A stretch of DNA of 64,000 nt from Coraliomargarita algicola (GTDB taxonomy: Bacteria; Verrucomicrobiota; Verrucomicrobiia; Opitutales; Coraliomargaritaceae), in contig NZ_CP138858.1 in the NCBI RefSeq assembly GCF_033878955.1, positions 1,240,001 through 1,304,000 of the forward strand, given 5' to 3'. Shown here piece by piece: positions 1-10,442 of the stretch; the stretch's first letter is position 1; each line of letters opens with the position of its first letter. The notes under the pieces were generated by a model, which was given only the letters and a program-made list of their open reading frames with translations, ran no database searches and was not told the DNA's origin. The position numbers and the translations under genes were made by a program.

Positions 1-363
1 ACGCAACATAAAATAGATGCCATCATCGGAACGAGTCACCATCCACTCCAAGCACTGAAACAACTCGAAATCAAAGTGCCCGAAGAACTTGGACTCGCGT
101 TACTTGATGTCGCCTATGAGAACGATCCTATCAGTGGGATCGATCAGCTCCCGGAAGCTATTGGCGCCGCTGCCGTCGACAACTTGGTACTCGCGATAAA
201 AAAAGGATCTAAAGGCATCCCAGAAATCGCAAAACAAATTTCAATAGCGGGCCGATGGGTAAAAGGTGAAACGACGAAATCGGTTCGAAAAAAGAGGACT
301 GCGGCGAATCGGTCTATTCTGGAAGCCGACTTATTCAAGGAATTTGACTGCAAGAACGATTGA
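1..363 (+). CDS. LacI-family transcriptional regulator, C-terminal part (cut by window edge)
   Basis: The reading frame is open from base 1 to the TGA at 361, so the gene starts outside the window and the first in-window start-like codon (GTG at 76) is internal. The translation begins with THKIDAIIG and continues through KVPEELGLALLD, which matches the core of the periplasmic-binding-protein-like effector domain of LacI/GalR regulators. The DNA-binding helix-turn-helix would lie upstream and is not visible. It converges on a PEP-CTERM gene across a two-way terminator. LacI regulators often control neighbouring sugar-utilisation genes, so a role over the sulfatase/fucosidase locus is plausible but inferred. 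The lysine- and arginine-rich tail after KGETT is a weakly conserved extension. Confidence 0.75.
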   Translation, partial: TQHKIDAIIGTSHHPLQALKQLEIKVPEELGLALLDVAYENDPISGIDQLPEAIGAAAVDNLVLAIKKGSKGIPEIAKQISIAGRWVKGETTKSVRKKRTAANRSILEADLFKEFDCKND

Positions 364-383
364 ATCGAACCAACATAATAAAA

Positions 384-414
384 AAAACCGCTGCAAAACA
401 GATGCAGCGGTTTT
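384..414. terminator. bidirectional rho-independent terminator
   Basis: A perfect 12-bp stem (384-395 pairs with 403-414) encloses a 7-base loop. The arm begins with A and ends with T runs, so a U tract follows the stem on either strand. It lies between the stop of the LacI-type gene and the stop of the converging PEP-CTERM gene. Confidence 0.85.
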
Positions 415-436
415 CGTCGTCAAACAATTAGCTAAA

Positions 437-1231
437 TTATACGCGTCGCTTCAAAACGAAGCAAAATGATAACAAGCCAAAGAGAAGTCCAAAGCTTGAA
501 GCCTCGGGAACGACAGTATACTTAAAATCATTAACATCTAACCTAAAGTTTCCTTCTCCAGCTGTCGTCGAAAGATCGAAGTAATACCCAACGCCTTGAA
601 TATCAGTCATCGCCACAGAAGAAAATGAACCAAAGCTATAAGTATCATCCGTGCTCATCGTAGCCCAAGTTTCAGTGCTCAGGTCACTGATGGTAAAACT
701 GCCTGAAGTATTGGTCGTTGATGTATTTGAAACATAATAGGTTCCCCCATTGTTGACGACAAACCGTATTTCACTGCTAGCGCCTGCGGTGGTTACTGTA
801 GTAATATCCAAACTCATGGAGTCACCTGCACTCATTGACAAGGTCCCAGTATCATAGCCATTCAAGAAGTCCGCTTGGTTCCAAATGAATGCGCCTTCAG
901 CTGTAGCAGCGCCTGTATGTCTGATCTGGACTCTGAGTTCCTCACTGGCAACTCGTATTTGAAAGTCATTACTAAGTGCACCCGCCCATGTCATCTGGAC
1001 ACCACCCGATACAGCTTTATTACTTTCACCAGGCACCAGCGATGGATCTTCGATCAAATAATCCGTGGTAAAATTCCAGGTGGAACCAGAGGCGGTTGTC
1101 GAATCAGCGGCTTCGCCACTAGACGAATCAATAGAAGTAAAGTCAACAACCGTCGTTTGGGCGGTCGCTGATAACGCTAAACCTGCGAGCAAATGGGCCA
1201 CAATTAAGTTTTTGAAATGATGGGTATTCAT
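437..1231 (-). CDS. PEP-CTERM sorting domain-containing secreted protein
   Basis: The preferred start is the ATG at 1231 (MNTHHFKNLIVAHL), because it places a signal peptide ending near LSATAQ at the N-terminus; an ATG 13 codons upstream would put charged and polar residues in front. The middle is a Thr/Ser-rich beta-type region without recognised catalytic motifs. The C-terminus has the exosortase layout: VVPEASSFG, a hydrophobic segment, then KRR. The motif here is PEA instead of the canonical PEP. Proteins of this class are exported, cleaved by exosortase and displayed or released with extracellular matrix. Its cargo function is unknown. A perfect ACGT-centred palindrome lies about 95 bp upstream of the start. 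Confidence 0.75.
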   Translation of the reverse strand: MNTHHFKNLIVAHLLAGLALSATAQTTVVDFTSIDSSSGEAADSTTASGSTWNFTTDYLIEDPSLVPGESNKAVSGGVQMTWAGALSNDFQIRVASEELRVQIRHTGAATAEGAFIWNQADFLNGYDTGTLSMSAGDSMSLDITTVTTAGASSEIRFVVNNGGTYYVSNTSTTNTSGSFTISDLSTETWATMSTDDTYSFGSFSSVAMTDIQGVGYYFDLSTTAGEGNFRLDVNDFKYTVVPEASSFGLLFGLLSFCFVLKRRV

Positions 1232-1323
1232 GTAATTTATTGGGTTATTGGTGTAGGAAAAATACAACACTGCAAATTATCTGCAGGCTATCGCCTATTG
1301 CAAATAGAACTTCGCAGAACTAA

Positions 1324-1337
1324 TTTTTACGTAAAAA
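1324..1337. promoter_or_regulatory. perfect 14-bp palindrome TTTTTACGTAAAAA, candidate operator
   Basis: The 14 bases are a perfect inverted repeat centred on ACGT, in the gap between the sulfatase that ends at 1383 and the PEP-CTERM gene that starts at 1231. LacI-family sites are typically palindromes centred on CG. Related ACGTA-centred sequences occur in other upstream regions of this locus. Function is inferred from position only. Confidence 0.35.
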
Positions 1338-1382
1338 CAACATTAGATTAGGCACGATAAGGATTGAAAAGCTCGAATGCTT

Positions 1383-2747
1383 TTAACGCGCATTCTGCAA
1401 AAAATTATCTGGAAGGATCTCGTTGCCATTTTTGTCAAACATCGGCCCCTTGGGTGACACATTGGTGATAGGCCAGGTTTTGAAATGCTCGGACGGTGGG
1501 ACGGGGCCATTGAGCAAAGGGTCATTCGTCCGCTCCATCCAGCGATCCAGACGAGCACGCATCTGATCGAGCACTTCCGCATAAGCCGTTTTGTCTGCGA
1601 GGTTGTTGTATTCCTGCGGATCCAACAATAAGTCGTAAAGCTGCTCGACATCGGGTTCCAACTCTCCCCACCCGCCATCGAGCATTAGGAACTTGCCGGG
1701 GCCGTCGTCGCAGTTCGGACGCACCTCCTTAGTATATTCCTGATCGAAACGACGTATATATTTCCAGCGTTTCGTCCGTACGGACCGTTTGGGCTCATAG
1801 GCGGCGTGGTAGGTGACTTCCGCAAAAAGTTCTTCGTTCACTTCCACTGCCTCGCCCTGAATCAACGGCATAATCGAAGTGCCCTGCAACCAATCCGGCT
1901 TTTCGATCTCAAGCAGTTCACAGATCGTAGGGAAGAGGTCAATGTGCGAGATCATACCGTCGATCACACGACCACCTTCGAAACCGCCAGGACCGCGCAT
2001 AATCAATAGCACGCCAGTCCCATGGTCAGTCAACTTACACTTCATTTTTGGCATCGCCAGCCCATGGTCAGTGGTACAGATCACCAGCGTGTTCTCGGCC
2101 TGCCCATTGGCCTCCAGAGCGTCTAGCACGCGGCCGACACTGGTATCCCACGTGCGAGCTGAGGTTTTGTAAGCAGCCATATCTTCACGATTTTCCGGAG
2201 AATCAATCAGTGTGGGCGGCACCAAGGTATACTTAGGATCGTCGCGCTCATCGATCTCAGTTGGAAATGGCCGATGCGTGTCGAAGTAACCAACGGAAAG
2301 AAAGAATGGCTGCTCATGTTCGCGGCCCAGGTACTCCAAAGCTGCATTGGTAATATCGTCTGCCTTTTTAGAGTCGGTTGCTAAAACTTCGGAGTAGCCG
2401 ATCTCTTCAACTGAGGATGCGGGTCGAGCGGCAATATGCTGGATACCACTCAAGGCAGATACATAGCCAGCCTTGTGAAGGGTGTGAATAATATGCTGCT
2501 TGTAATCATTCAAGCGCCAACCGAAGTGAGCCAAGCCCATCATACCATTAGAATGCGGACACATACCAGTCAGTAGCGCCGCACGACTGGCAGAACACAC
2601 AGGAGCCGCATCAAACGCCTTACGGAACATAATCCCCTCCTCTGCCAATTGCTGTAAGCGCGGCGTATCCACTGCATAACCGTATGGTTGAATATGCCGA
2701 CCGGTATCATGTGAGTGAATGTAAACAATGTTGAATTTATTTTTCAT
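1383..2747 (-). CDS. type I (S1) sulfatase, no signal peptide
   Basis: This is a formylglycine-dependent sulfatase of 454 residues that would hydrolyse sulfate esters or sulfamates. The modification motif is CSASR with Cys51, the C-x-A-x-R variant. Metal-site sequences include HSHDTG near residue 12 and TTDHG in the middle. The usual GKWHLG motif is replaced by SGIQHI, which resembles the heparan N-sulfatase-like branch of S1. Unlike every other sulfatase in the window it starts directly with MKNKFNIVYIHSHD and has no signal peptide, so it is probably cytoplasmic and acts on imported oligosaccharides. It lies 61 bp downstream of the interrupted beta-helix gene and is probably cotranscribed with it. 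Exact substrate is unknown. Confidence 0.85.
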   Translation of the reverse strand: MKNKFNIVYIHSHDTGRHIQPYGYAVDTPRLQQLAEEGIMFRKAFDAAPVCSASRAALLTGMCPHSNGMMGLAHFGWRLNDYKQHIIHTLHKAGYVSALSGIQHIAARPASSVEEIGYSEVLATDSKKADDITNAALEYLGREHEQPFFLSVGYFDTHRPFPTEIDERDDPKYTLVPPTLIDSPENREDMAAYKTSARTWDTSVGRVLDALEANGQAENTLVICTTDHGLAMPKMKCKLTDHGTGVLLIMRGPGGFEGGRVIDGMISHIDLFPTICELLEIEKPDWLQGTSIMPLIQGEAVEVNEELFAEVTYHAAYEPKRSVRTKRWKYIRRFDQEYTKEVRPNCDDGPGKFLMLDGGWGELEPDVEQLYDLLLDPQEYNNLADKTAYAEVLDQMRARLDRWMERTNDPLLNGPVPPSEHFKTWPITNVSPKGPMFDKNGNEILPDNFLQNAR

Positions 2748-2808
2748 ATTATATTTCGTTACGTTTTATAGGTTATTGATTGTAAATGTTCCGTCTGTCG
2801 CAAGTGCC

Positions 2809-4882
2809 TCAGGGGTTGATGATCAACTTTGCGCTATCTGAGTCATTTTGTACATCCCCGAGCATACAGCTACTAAACTGAGTGTTGTTGACTTCCACAT
2901 GTCCGGGCGTATCGGGTCCAATATGCAAGCCTGACAAGGCAGCCCCCGTCACCGTGCAATCAGTGATCACGCAACTCATTTCCAGACCGCCCTGTCCCCT
3001 TTCATCGATCTTATTATAAATCTGTATCGCCGCATACGGCGAAGCGAAGATATTACAATCCGCAATTTCAATCGATTCAACTGGATGGCCATGCGCCTCC
3101 ACCTGAATCGCTCCATTATATGCACCGTGTTTGTCCGACCCACAACGCAGGAGGCTGACCCCGTCCAGACGGTTAACTCCGCTAAACGGCATCGTATGTG
3201 CGATGTAAATCTGAGTGGTAATTCTGACACCGGAATGACGGATTGCATCTACACCGACACAATCTTTCAGCAAATTGTTTTCGCCGCCTGCCATCAGGTA
3301 ACAATTCCCATTCCACGGTACTTCAACAGGTACAATTTCGAATCACACTGTCACGGGTAGGCCGCTCACTTTTTTCACTTTTTGTAGACCAGAATATAAG
3401 CGCATCATCACCTGTTCCACGGGTATGCACATTCTCAATCAAGGCATTGCGATGCCCGCCACGCAGATTGATTCCTCCAGCAAATGTGCTGCGAATACGA
3501 CTGTTGCGAACGGTGAAATTACGGCTGTCAGGATCATAAATACTAAGCACCAAACCACACCGTGTGATATAGAGATTTGAAAAACCTGAATCTTGTCCCG
3601 TGCGGCCGAAAAACAACATGGCCGAGCGACGTGATTCCCCCTGCCAGTCAATGGCCAGATCCGACACCTGCCAGCGCGTACCACATTGAAACGCGATGCC
3701 ATTGCCGCGCAGTTCGCTATGCCACGCACCAGCCCCCTTAAGATGAATATCTGAGAGCGGGAAGCGCTGATATAAAGTCTGATCCGGATTCCCTGGAACA
3801 TCTTCCGGAATGGGTTCTTTCGGAAAGAAATCAAAGATCCCAGCAGGCACCCAAACTCCAGCAGCTCCCATATCTGCGGCTTGACTCAAACTTTGAGACA
3901 GAGCTTCACTGTCATCCTTGCCGTCATTAGCAACAGCACCAAAATCAGTGATCGAAAGAAAACCCTCTGGCCGCTCACCAATCGCTGGAATTTTTTCCAA
4001 TTCAATCATATCAATCATATAGAAGGCAGCATCATCCGTATTTTCACGACGTAGCTCGACGATGTCACCCGCTAGGATTGGCTGCTTCAATCTGAAGCGC
4101 TGGGTATCGAAATGCTTTCGTGGCGTTCCATTATTCGGATCATCCGTCCAGAAACGTGAGGCTGAATGCCCCTCGCCATAGATCCAGGCATGCCTTGAAG
4201 TCAGCGCAAGACACTCACTTTTTTCATCGTTTATATAAAGGCTAAGTGTCGCATCCATGCCCCCCCCTTTAGGCGCATCTGGAATGCTGTAGCGCAGTTC
4301 CAACCCGTCGGCGTCCGCCTCCGCAATCCAACTCACCCTGTCCCCGGTTTGCTCCAATTTAACACCCATACGCCCGACTGCTTCGCTCGCAGGATCCTGT
4401 AACTCAGTCGATGGCCCAATCAACACGCCCTGAAAGTCACCGTGCTCCGCCTGATACTCCGTCCAAGTAATTTTAGCACCACGGCCCTTCAAATCAACAG
4501 GAGCAGCGACAGGCTCAATTCGCCACAAGTCAGTCCCATACGCTTTAAGCGTGCCCTCTTTTCCCTTCAATGTCCGATACAATTGATCTGCAGTTGAAGT
4601 CACAGTCCAATCTTCTGCAACAGACGACATTGAGCCGTTCCCTGTCGAAGCGAGATACTTTGCACAATCTCCACTCTGAATACGTAAGCTTCCGTCTGCT
4701 TGCGGCTCAAGTAACCATGAGAAAGAAGGATCGGTCAGGCAGAACTCAGCTGCCAGAGCCAGCTGACCTTCTTTTGAATAAAGGTACTCACCAGAGCTAA
4801 CATGTCGTAAAGCCCAATGCCCCGCAAATGCGGGGAAAGAAAACAGAGCAAACAAAAACAGTAATATCAGATTCTTTCTCAA
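2809..4882 (-). pseudogene. exported pectate-lyase-fold (right-handed beta-helix) protein, frameshifted
   Basis: Two frames together make one protein of about 690 residues. The 5' frame (3323-4882) has a signal peptide, a region resembling a ricin-type beta-trefoil (residues about 22-130), a CBM6-like beta-sandwich (about 140-300), and the start of a pectate-lyase/GH28-like helix at SITDFGAVANDGKDD. It stops at a TGA at 3323. The helix resumes in another frame through CYLMAGGENNLLKDC and ends at 2809. Removing one base from the coding sequence ACCTGTTGAAG gives RNCTVEVPWNGNCYLM, which reads smoothly across the join, so a single-base insertion at about 3324-3334 is the simplest explanation. 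It may be a true null allele or a sequencing error. An enzymatic role on uronate-containing or fucose-containing polymers is possible but unproven. Confidence 0.7.
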
Positions 4883-5045
4883 ATTATATCCTACTAAAGT
4901 TAAGGGGTAAATCTACTGCAGATCTCAAAATAAAAGGGCCGCAATGACTGCTAATCATGGAACTTCCCCTGACTAGCATTGATACTGAGTCCACTACACT
5001 ACGCAGCCCTATGATCAAAACAAGGGGCTTTAGTTAGAAAGGAAC

Positions 5046-5057
5046 TTTACGTATAAA
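5046..5057. promoter_or_regulatory. ACGTA-centred site TTTACGTATAAA, candidate operator
   Basis: This is a near-palindrome in the divergent promoter region. Its core equals that of the site at 1324-1337. It could bind a LacI-type regulator, which is an inference from shape and repetition. Confidence 0.25.
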
Positions 5058-5187
5058 TCAACACATCCCTCAGCGCAGTCCCCCTCCCTCTTCAACAATC
5101 ATCCATCCGCACGCACAGTAAGCAAGCTTTGCCAATTCGACGAGTGATCTTAATCTAGTTACTGATCCCCTGATACCAAGTCTCTGG

Positions 5188-5199
5188 TTATACGTAAAA
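5188..5199. promoter_or_regulatory. ACGTA-centred site TTATACGTAAAA, candidate operator
   Basis: It is the second copy of the ACGTA-type motif in the same divergent region and resembles the reverse complement of the site at 5046-5057. It lies about 190 bp upstream of the sulfatase start at 5387. Confidence 0.25.
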
Positions 5200-5386
5200 T
5201 CATATCTCAAGCATGCTGACTTGTTTTTATAAAGATATGAGCTTTTGTATGAGTGCAGCCTCTTACTGCTTTTGAAACAAAGTATGATTGTTACCTTATT
5301 GTCCACTCCTGCACGTTCCGAAAAAGGCCAGGAATATAGAATCATGCACTTACCGTTTATATATAATCCCATAGGAACTGAACCTT

Positions 5387-6808
5387 ATGCTAAAGAATAA
5401 AAAATTGTTTGTCATACTGATCTGCTTTATCTGCTGCCTATCCATGCAGGCAAAATCGACTGCGCCCAACTTTCTCGTAATCTTGACAGATGATCAAAGT
5501 TGGGTCGGCACATCGACTCTAATGGACCCATCGAATTCCGATTCGAAAAGTGATTACTATCAGACACCCCATATGGATCGCCTACTAAATAATGGCATGC
5601 GTTTTTCACGCGGCTACACTTCAACCTATTGCGTACCATCACGACGTGCACTCCAAAGTGGGCAAACAAGTGCCCGCCATTGGTATAACAATGCGCCGCA
5701 AAAAAAATGGACAGTCGATTATCTAAAACAGATGAGCATCCCAAAGCTGCTAAAATCAATCGATCCTAATTACAAAACAGCCCACTTAGGTAAATGGCAC
5801 CTTCACGCCGACAAACCAGAGCCAGAGTTAATGGGCTATGATCTCAGCGACGGCTACACCACAAATGATGAAGGACACGCGCCTTCTACATTAAAAACCC
5901 CCATAGGCATCCCAGGCATTGTAGATGATCCGAAAATGATTTTCGACCTCAGCCGCCGCGGTTGCAAATTCATGCAACAGCAGGTTGCCGAAGGCAATCC
6001 CTTCTACTTACAGATCTCCGAGTATGCGGTTCATTTGAAAATCGAATATCGCCAATCCGTTAACGATGCGATCAAGAATTCAAAACTCGGTGCTAAACAT
6101 ACTATACCTGAGTTTCGCTCCATGATCGAAGATATGGACCGGGGTATTGGAATCGTTCTAGACGAAATAGAACGCCTAGGCATTGAAGATAACACCTATA
6201 TCATTTTCCTTAGCGATAACGGTGGACGTAAATCAATACCAATCAACGGACAAAATGCATTATTCAGTCCGGCAGGCCTGAGCAGAAATGCTCCCCTTGC
6301 CCAGGCCAAGCACGAGGTTTACGAAGGTGGTATCCGTGTGCCTTTTTGTATCACGGGTCCTGGCATCGAAGCAGGAGCCGTGAGCAATGTGCCCGTTTCA
6401 ATCGTCGACATCCTACCAACTATCGCCGACTTGGCTGGCTTTCAAGGGGACTTGGGCCCCAACATTGATGGTGGTTCTTTTGCACCATTAGCAAAACAAA
6501 TGTCTGAGCGAGTAGATCGCCCAAATCCCTTCATTGTCGTCCACGCCAAACGTGGCACCCCTCGAAATACAACCGTAAAGAATAGCAAAAGATACGTAAT
6601 GCAAAGTTGCCTAATCCAAGGAGACGATAAGTTGATCAAATTCTGGGATAAGAATGGAACTGAAGATATTATAGAACTCTATGATCTTTCGACAGATATC
6701 GGGGAGGAGCAGAATTTGGCTGTAGCTCATCCTGAAAAAGCAGCTCAACTCGAGCAGTTACTCGACAACTACCTCACTCAAGCAGATGCAAAAACCAGAA
6801 GCATGTAG
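5387..6808 (+). CDS. exported type I (S1) sulfatase
   Basis: This is a 473-residue sulfatase and the only plus-strand gene of the first carbohydrate cluster. An N-terminal signal peptide (MLKNKKLFVILICFICCLS, ending near MQAK) sends it to the periplasm or beyond. The metal site is seen as ILTDDQSW near residue 32, the formylglycine motif is CVPSR with Cys82, followed by LGKWHLH and LSDNGGR. The EGGIRVPF motif typical of the family is present as YEGGIRVPFCITGP. It is transcribed divergently from the beta-helix gene and converges on the broken gene at 6862-10438. It most resembles the arylsulfatase A-like enzymes found in fucan loci. The exact sulfate position removed cannot be read from the sequence. 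Confidence 0.88.
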   Translation: MLKNKKLFVILICFICCLSMQAKSTAPNFLVILTDDQSWVGTSTLMDPSNSDSKSDYYQTPHMDRLLNNGMRFSRGYTSTYCVPSRRALQSGQTSARHWYNNAPQKKWTVDYLKQMSIPKLLKSIDPNYKTAHLGKWHLHADKPEPELMGYDLSDGYTTNDEGHAPSTLKTPIGIPGIVDDPKMIFDLSRRGCKFMQQQVAEGNPFYLQISEYAVHLKIEYRQSVNDAIKNSKLGAKHTIPEFRSMIEDMDRGIGIVLDEIERLGIEDNTYIIFLSDNGGRKSIPINGQNALFSPAGLSRNAPLAQAKHEVYEGGIRVPFCITGPGIEAGAVSNVPVSIVDILPTIADLAGFQGDLGPNIDGGSFAPLAKQMSERVDRPNPFIVVHAKRGTPRNTTVKNSKRYVMQSCLIQGDDKLIKFWDKNGTEDIIELYDLSTDIGEEQNLAVAHPEKAAQLEQLLDNYLTQADAKTRSM

Positions 6809-6861
6809 GACTAAGCTGTGCAACTCAAACAGTTCGCTAGGCAAGTCACTCTATCACGAAC

Positions 6862-9800
6862 TCATTCACCCTGATTCACGACGACACGGAAAAAAGTCCG
6901 GTCAAGTGGTTCACTGGAGCTAATACTCACTCGAGTTTCCTGCTCAGTCGACGTCACCACTTTCGAAACAACGGGGCCGCCGAGTGGACCATCGAGGCCA
7001 TCACAGAGATACCAATCAAGCAGATTAGGCGACCACTGATGTGCCCAAAAAATCACTCGGACGGTATTCATTCTTTGGATGCACTAAACTTAGATTGGAC
7101 GAATCGACTAGAATCTCCAAGCCTTGGTTAAACTCAGTAGGACTCGTGCCGAACCATGCTTCGAGCGCATTTGACAAGCCGTCATTATCGAGCGAATCGG
7201 CCTCTGGCATCGCAGGCTCCCCCATCAAACCATACCCGGATGCCCACATTGCAAAACTCGAAGCCGTCGTATGATCCGGCAGCTGCAATAAGCGAACCTG
7301 CTGGATTGATTTTCCGACTGAACTATCGCGCGCATGGACCACAAACTGATAGGCGAAGCTTTGCAAATCTATCGAAGCAATCGAGCCCGACACAACTGGA
7401 CCGCCATCATAAGAATACGTCCAGCGGGCACCTCCGCTTTCGTTGGGCTTCATCGTCATCACCCATGTGTGCTCTCCAGGCTCTGTCGCGAAATTGCTTT
7501 CCAAATTGAGCGCCGATGGACTGTCGCCAAGAGCATCATAGATCAAGAGTCCGGTTGGCGCAGACGACGTCCCGGACGCCAGGTTCATACCAATCCCGTA
7601 GGTATTTGAGCCTTCAGATAGAAGCGCGTTGTTTTGGCTGGGCGTGTAATTGGCAATCAATCCAAATGAAAACTGATTGTTCGCACTGACAGCTAGGCTT
7701 GTGAGATTGTATGTGACTTCCAACCTGAAACCTTCGGACAAATCAAAACTGTTCAGACTGTATGCACTCGCACGGTTGCCGCCACTGCCGTCACTGCCAT
7801 ACACAAGCCCGCCGCTATTCTCTCGCCAGTAATCGCCGGAATCCGTACCCGAATTCCCCATGCCCCCACCTGTATCCGGATTTGTGGAGAGCGCTCCGTC
7901 GGCAAAGTAATCTTCGTAGAGTAAAGATGCCGCCGACCATACCTGTATCTGATAAGTTGCGGAATCGGACGCACCCATCGCATCTTCAACGAATACTGAG
8001 AACGCATGTGCGCCCAGATCATCGGAGCCCGGATGGCCGCTAAGTGTTCCATCGGCAGCTACCGTCAGCCACTCTGGCCCGGATCGTTTTGAAAAGGTCA
8101 AAGTATCGCCGAAGTCCGGATCCGTCGCCTAAACGCTTCCGGCAAAAACGTGGTCTTCAACCGCGACCAGTTCGCCCAAAGAACTCGACTCTAAAACGGG
8201 TGCATCGTTCACGTGATACTCAATAACAATGCGCCATTCATCACTCAAAAGAGTCGTCGAACGCTGAATCTCAAATAGGTAGTCCCGAGTGCCATCTCCA
8301 TTGTCAGTACTTGTATAAGCATAATCATATGCTCCCATATCTGAGCCTTCAATGCCCCCCAATGGCGTGACCTCACCTTGGAAATATCTATAAATAGCAA
8401 GTGACACATCACCCGGCACGCGATTCAAGCGAACTGGAATCACTCCCATGCCTCCACCAACGACGGAGAAGTCGGCAAAGACTTCACCCGCGGCGGCGTT
8501 GATCTCTATCGGATCGGTCGGCTTTTCTGAGAGCAACTCCCCCACTGCAGCCGTGATCTCAGCATTTACCCAGGAGCCTGCATTCCAAATCGGTTGCCCG
8601 CTTTCATAACAACCGCGATCCGGCGCAGTCCCCGCAAAGCCGTCCGTATAGGGAGACAATTCGATGCCTCCATCCACTGCGGTCGTATAGCTGGGCTTGA
8701 TCCGGTAATCGCCCTTTGCCTGATCCATAAACTGCGAATTCGGCACATTGGTGGTATTGTGCGACACCACGCCGAACTCGCCGTCGTTTATAATCTTTTT
8801 GTTGCCCAGATTATTATGGACTCGCTGCCCCTCCAGCCCACTGCGTTGGTGGACGATCGCATTGTCGGGATACAATACGGTGTTATTAAAAACGATATTC
8901 CGCGATCCATTAAAACGAATGCCCATCCACGCATCTGGAACCACCATGAGGTTGTGGTGAACAAACATATCGTCGGTTCCATTATCCCCATAGAAGCCAT
9001 AAGGCATATTGGTGGTGTTGTCTTTGACCACATTATAGGCGAACTCTGTGCCGTTAGAACTCCGCCCCTGATGATTCACGTAAAAGGCACCCGTATCATG
9101 CAGTAAAAGAGCAGCCTTCTCGATGATATTGTGCCGCACCGTTAACTGGCTGGAAATGTAGCCGCCAAGCGTGCGATTGCCCCCGTCAATCCCCGACTGC
9201 GCACAGCGTCGCACGGTGTTGTGCAAAACTTTCGCACGCGTGCCAAATGCCTGAATCGGTTGCTGGCGGCGCATCATCCAGTCACAATCCTCCACCAGTG
9301 AGCCTTGGATCGTATTGTCCGTACCACGAAGACGAATGCCGCTGCCCCAGCTCTTTTCAATCCAGCAGTTCTCCACCAGATTGTTGCTGCCCGACACATA
9401 CACTCCAGTCGAGCCATCTTCCTTGGCTCCATAATCCTGCCCCCAATATAGGTCGTCGATCCCCTTGTGGTAGTAATCCGACCACGGTGCCGGATACTCG
9501 ACGTGGCACTCGCGCAGGACGCAATTTTGCGAAGCATCCATGATCACTGAGGAAGCAAAAAAGTGCAGCCCTTCGAGGGTGATACCGCTGCGCTGACTTA
9601 AGTCCGCCCCCCAAATTCGCGTGCGCACATCCACCGCGGTGCTAGCAAGATCCACCCCCGCGGGTGGATACAAGTAGAAGGTGCCGTCATCCGCGCTATA
9701 CCACTCAGAGGGTACATCCAAAGCGCGCAGGTGGTTAATGATGTATCCCTTGCCATCCCCGACCTGCGTCACGGCTTCAGGATTATAGCGCCAATAGTAG

Positions 9801-10438
9801 CTGAGGTCATTGCAGGTAAGCGTCCGACCGGAGGATGCGGTGATTTTGCCAACTGCCGCAGTGAACACATTCGTGCCATTCAGTCCTGTATAATAACCGC
9901 CCACCCATGTATCCGCACCATCGTCCGGAAGGTTGGCGCTTGTATCAAATCTTACCTGTGCAATGCCCGTGCCCTCATCGACGCCGCCTAAGGTAAATGT
10001 GCCCGCCATATCGCCCTTGTTGAGCATGTTTCCATCCTCGTTCGGGAAGCGCGCCAGGTGCATGCGATCCTCACCGATGAATACCTGCAGCACGCGGCCA
10101 CTGGTCGTAGTGGTCTTGATATTCGCATCGTGCACGGCATCCGACCAGGCCCCCTGCAAGACATCACAGCCTGAAATCACGACCTCCTCACCTGCATAGG
10201 CCTGAATGGTCAGATGGTCGACCAAGGGGACAATCACCTCTCGATACACACCTTCGCGAATGTAAACCGTCTCACCGGGAGCACAGTGCTCCATGGCCTT
10301 CGCGATTGTTTTAAACGGCTGGTCGATTGCTCCGCTACCGCTCGTATCGTCACCTGCTGAATCAGAAACATAAACCTGCGCGGTGGCTGAAAGTGACAGC
10401 CACAGACCGATGCTACAAACGCTGTATAATCTTTTCAC
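6862..10438 (-). pseudogene. exported right-handed beta-helix protein with cadherin-like module, interrupted twice
   Basis: The coding frame starts with GTG at 10438, four bases after the stop of the upstream sulfatase, and encodes a signal peptide (ending LSATAQ) followed by a parallel beta-helix domain (VYVSDSAGDD, YIREGVYREVIVP). After 769 residues an in-frame TAG at 8129-8131 occurs inside a cadherin-like linker, which then continues unchanged as ATDPDFGDTLTFSKRSG to about residue 1136. There the coding T6 tract at 7047-7052 shifts the frame; five T's would join RPSDF to WAHQWSPNLLDWYLC and the end at 6862. So one nonsense codon and one homopolymer slip break an otherwise well-preserved gene of about 1,190 codons. 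The C-terminus resembles the carbohydrate-binding modules common in this phylum. Catalytic activity is unknown. Confidence 0.7.
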
Positions 10439-10442
10439 CCTG

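Larger units (their letters stand above)
4883..5386. promoter_or_regulatory. 504-bp divergent intergenic region
   Basis: This gap separates the minus-strand beta-helix gene (start 4882) from the plus-strand sulfatase (start 5387), so it must hold both promoters. It contains two related ACGTA-centred sequences, at 5046-5057 and 5188-5199, in roughly opposite orientation. No convincing short gene or RNA was seen in it. Confidence 0.5.

Noticed and set aside
6809..6861. Terminator between the converging sulfatase and beta-helix genes
   Set aside because: No hairpin with T tract could be found in the 53-base gap.
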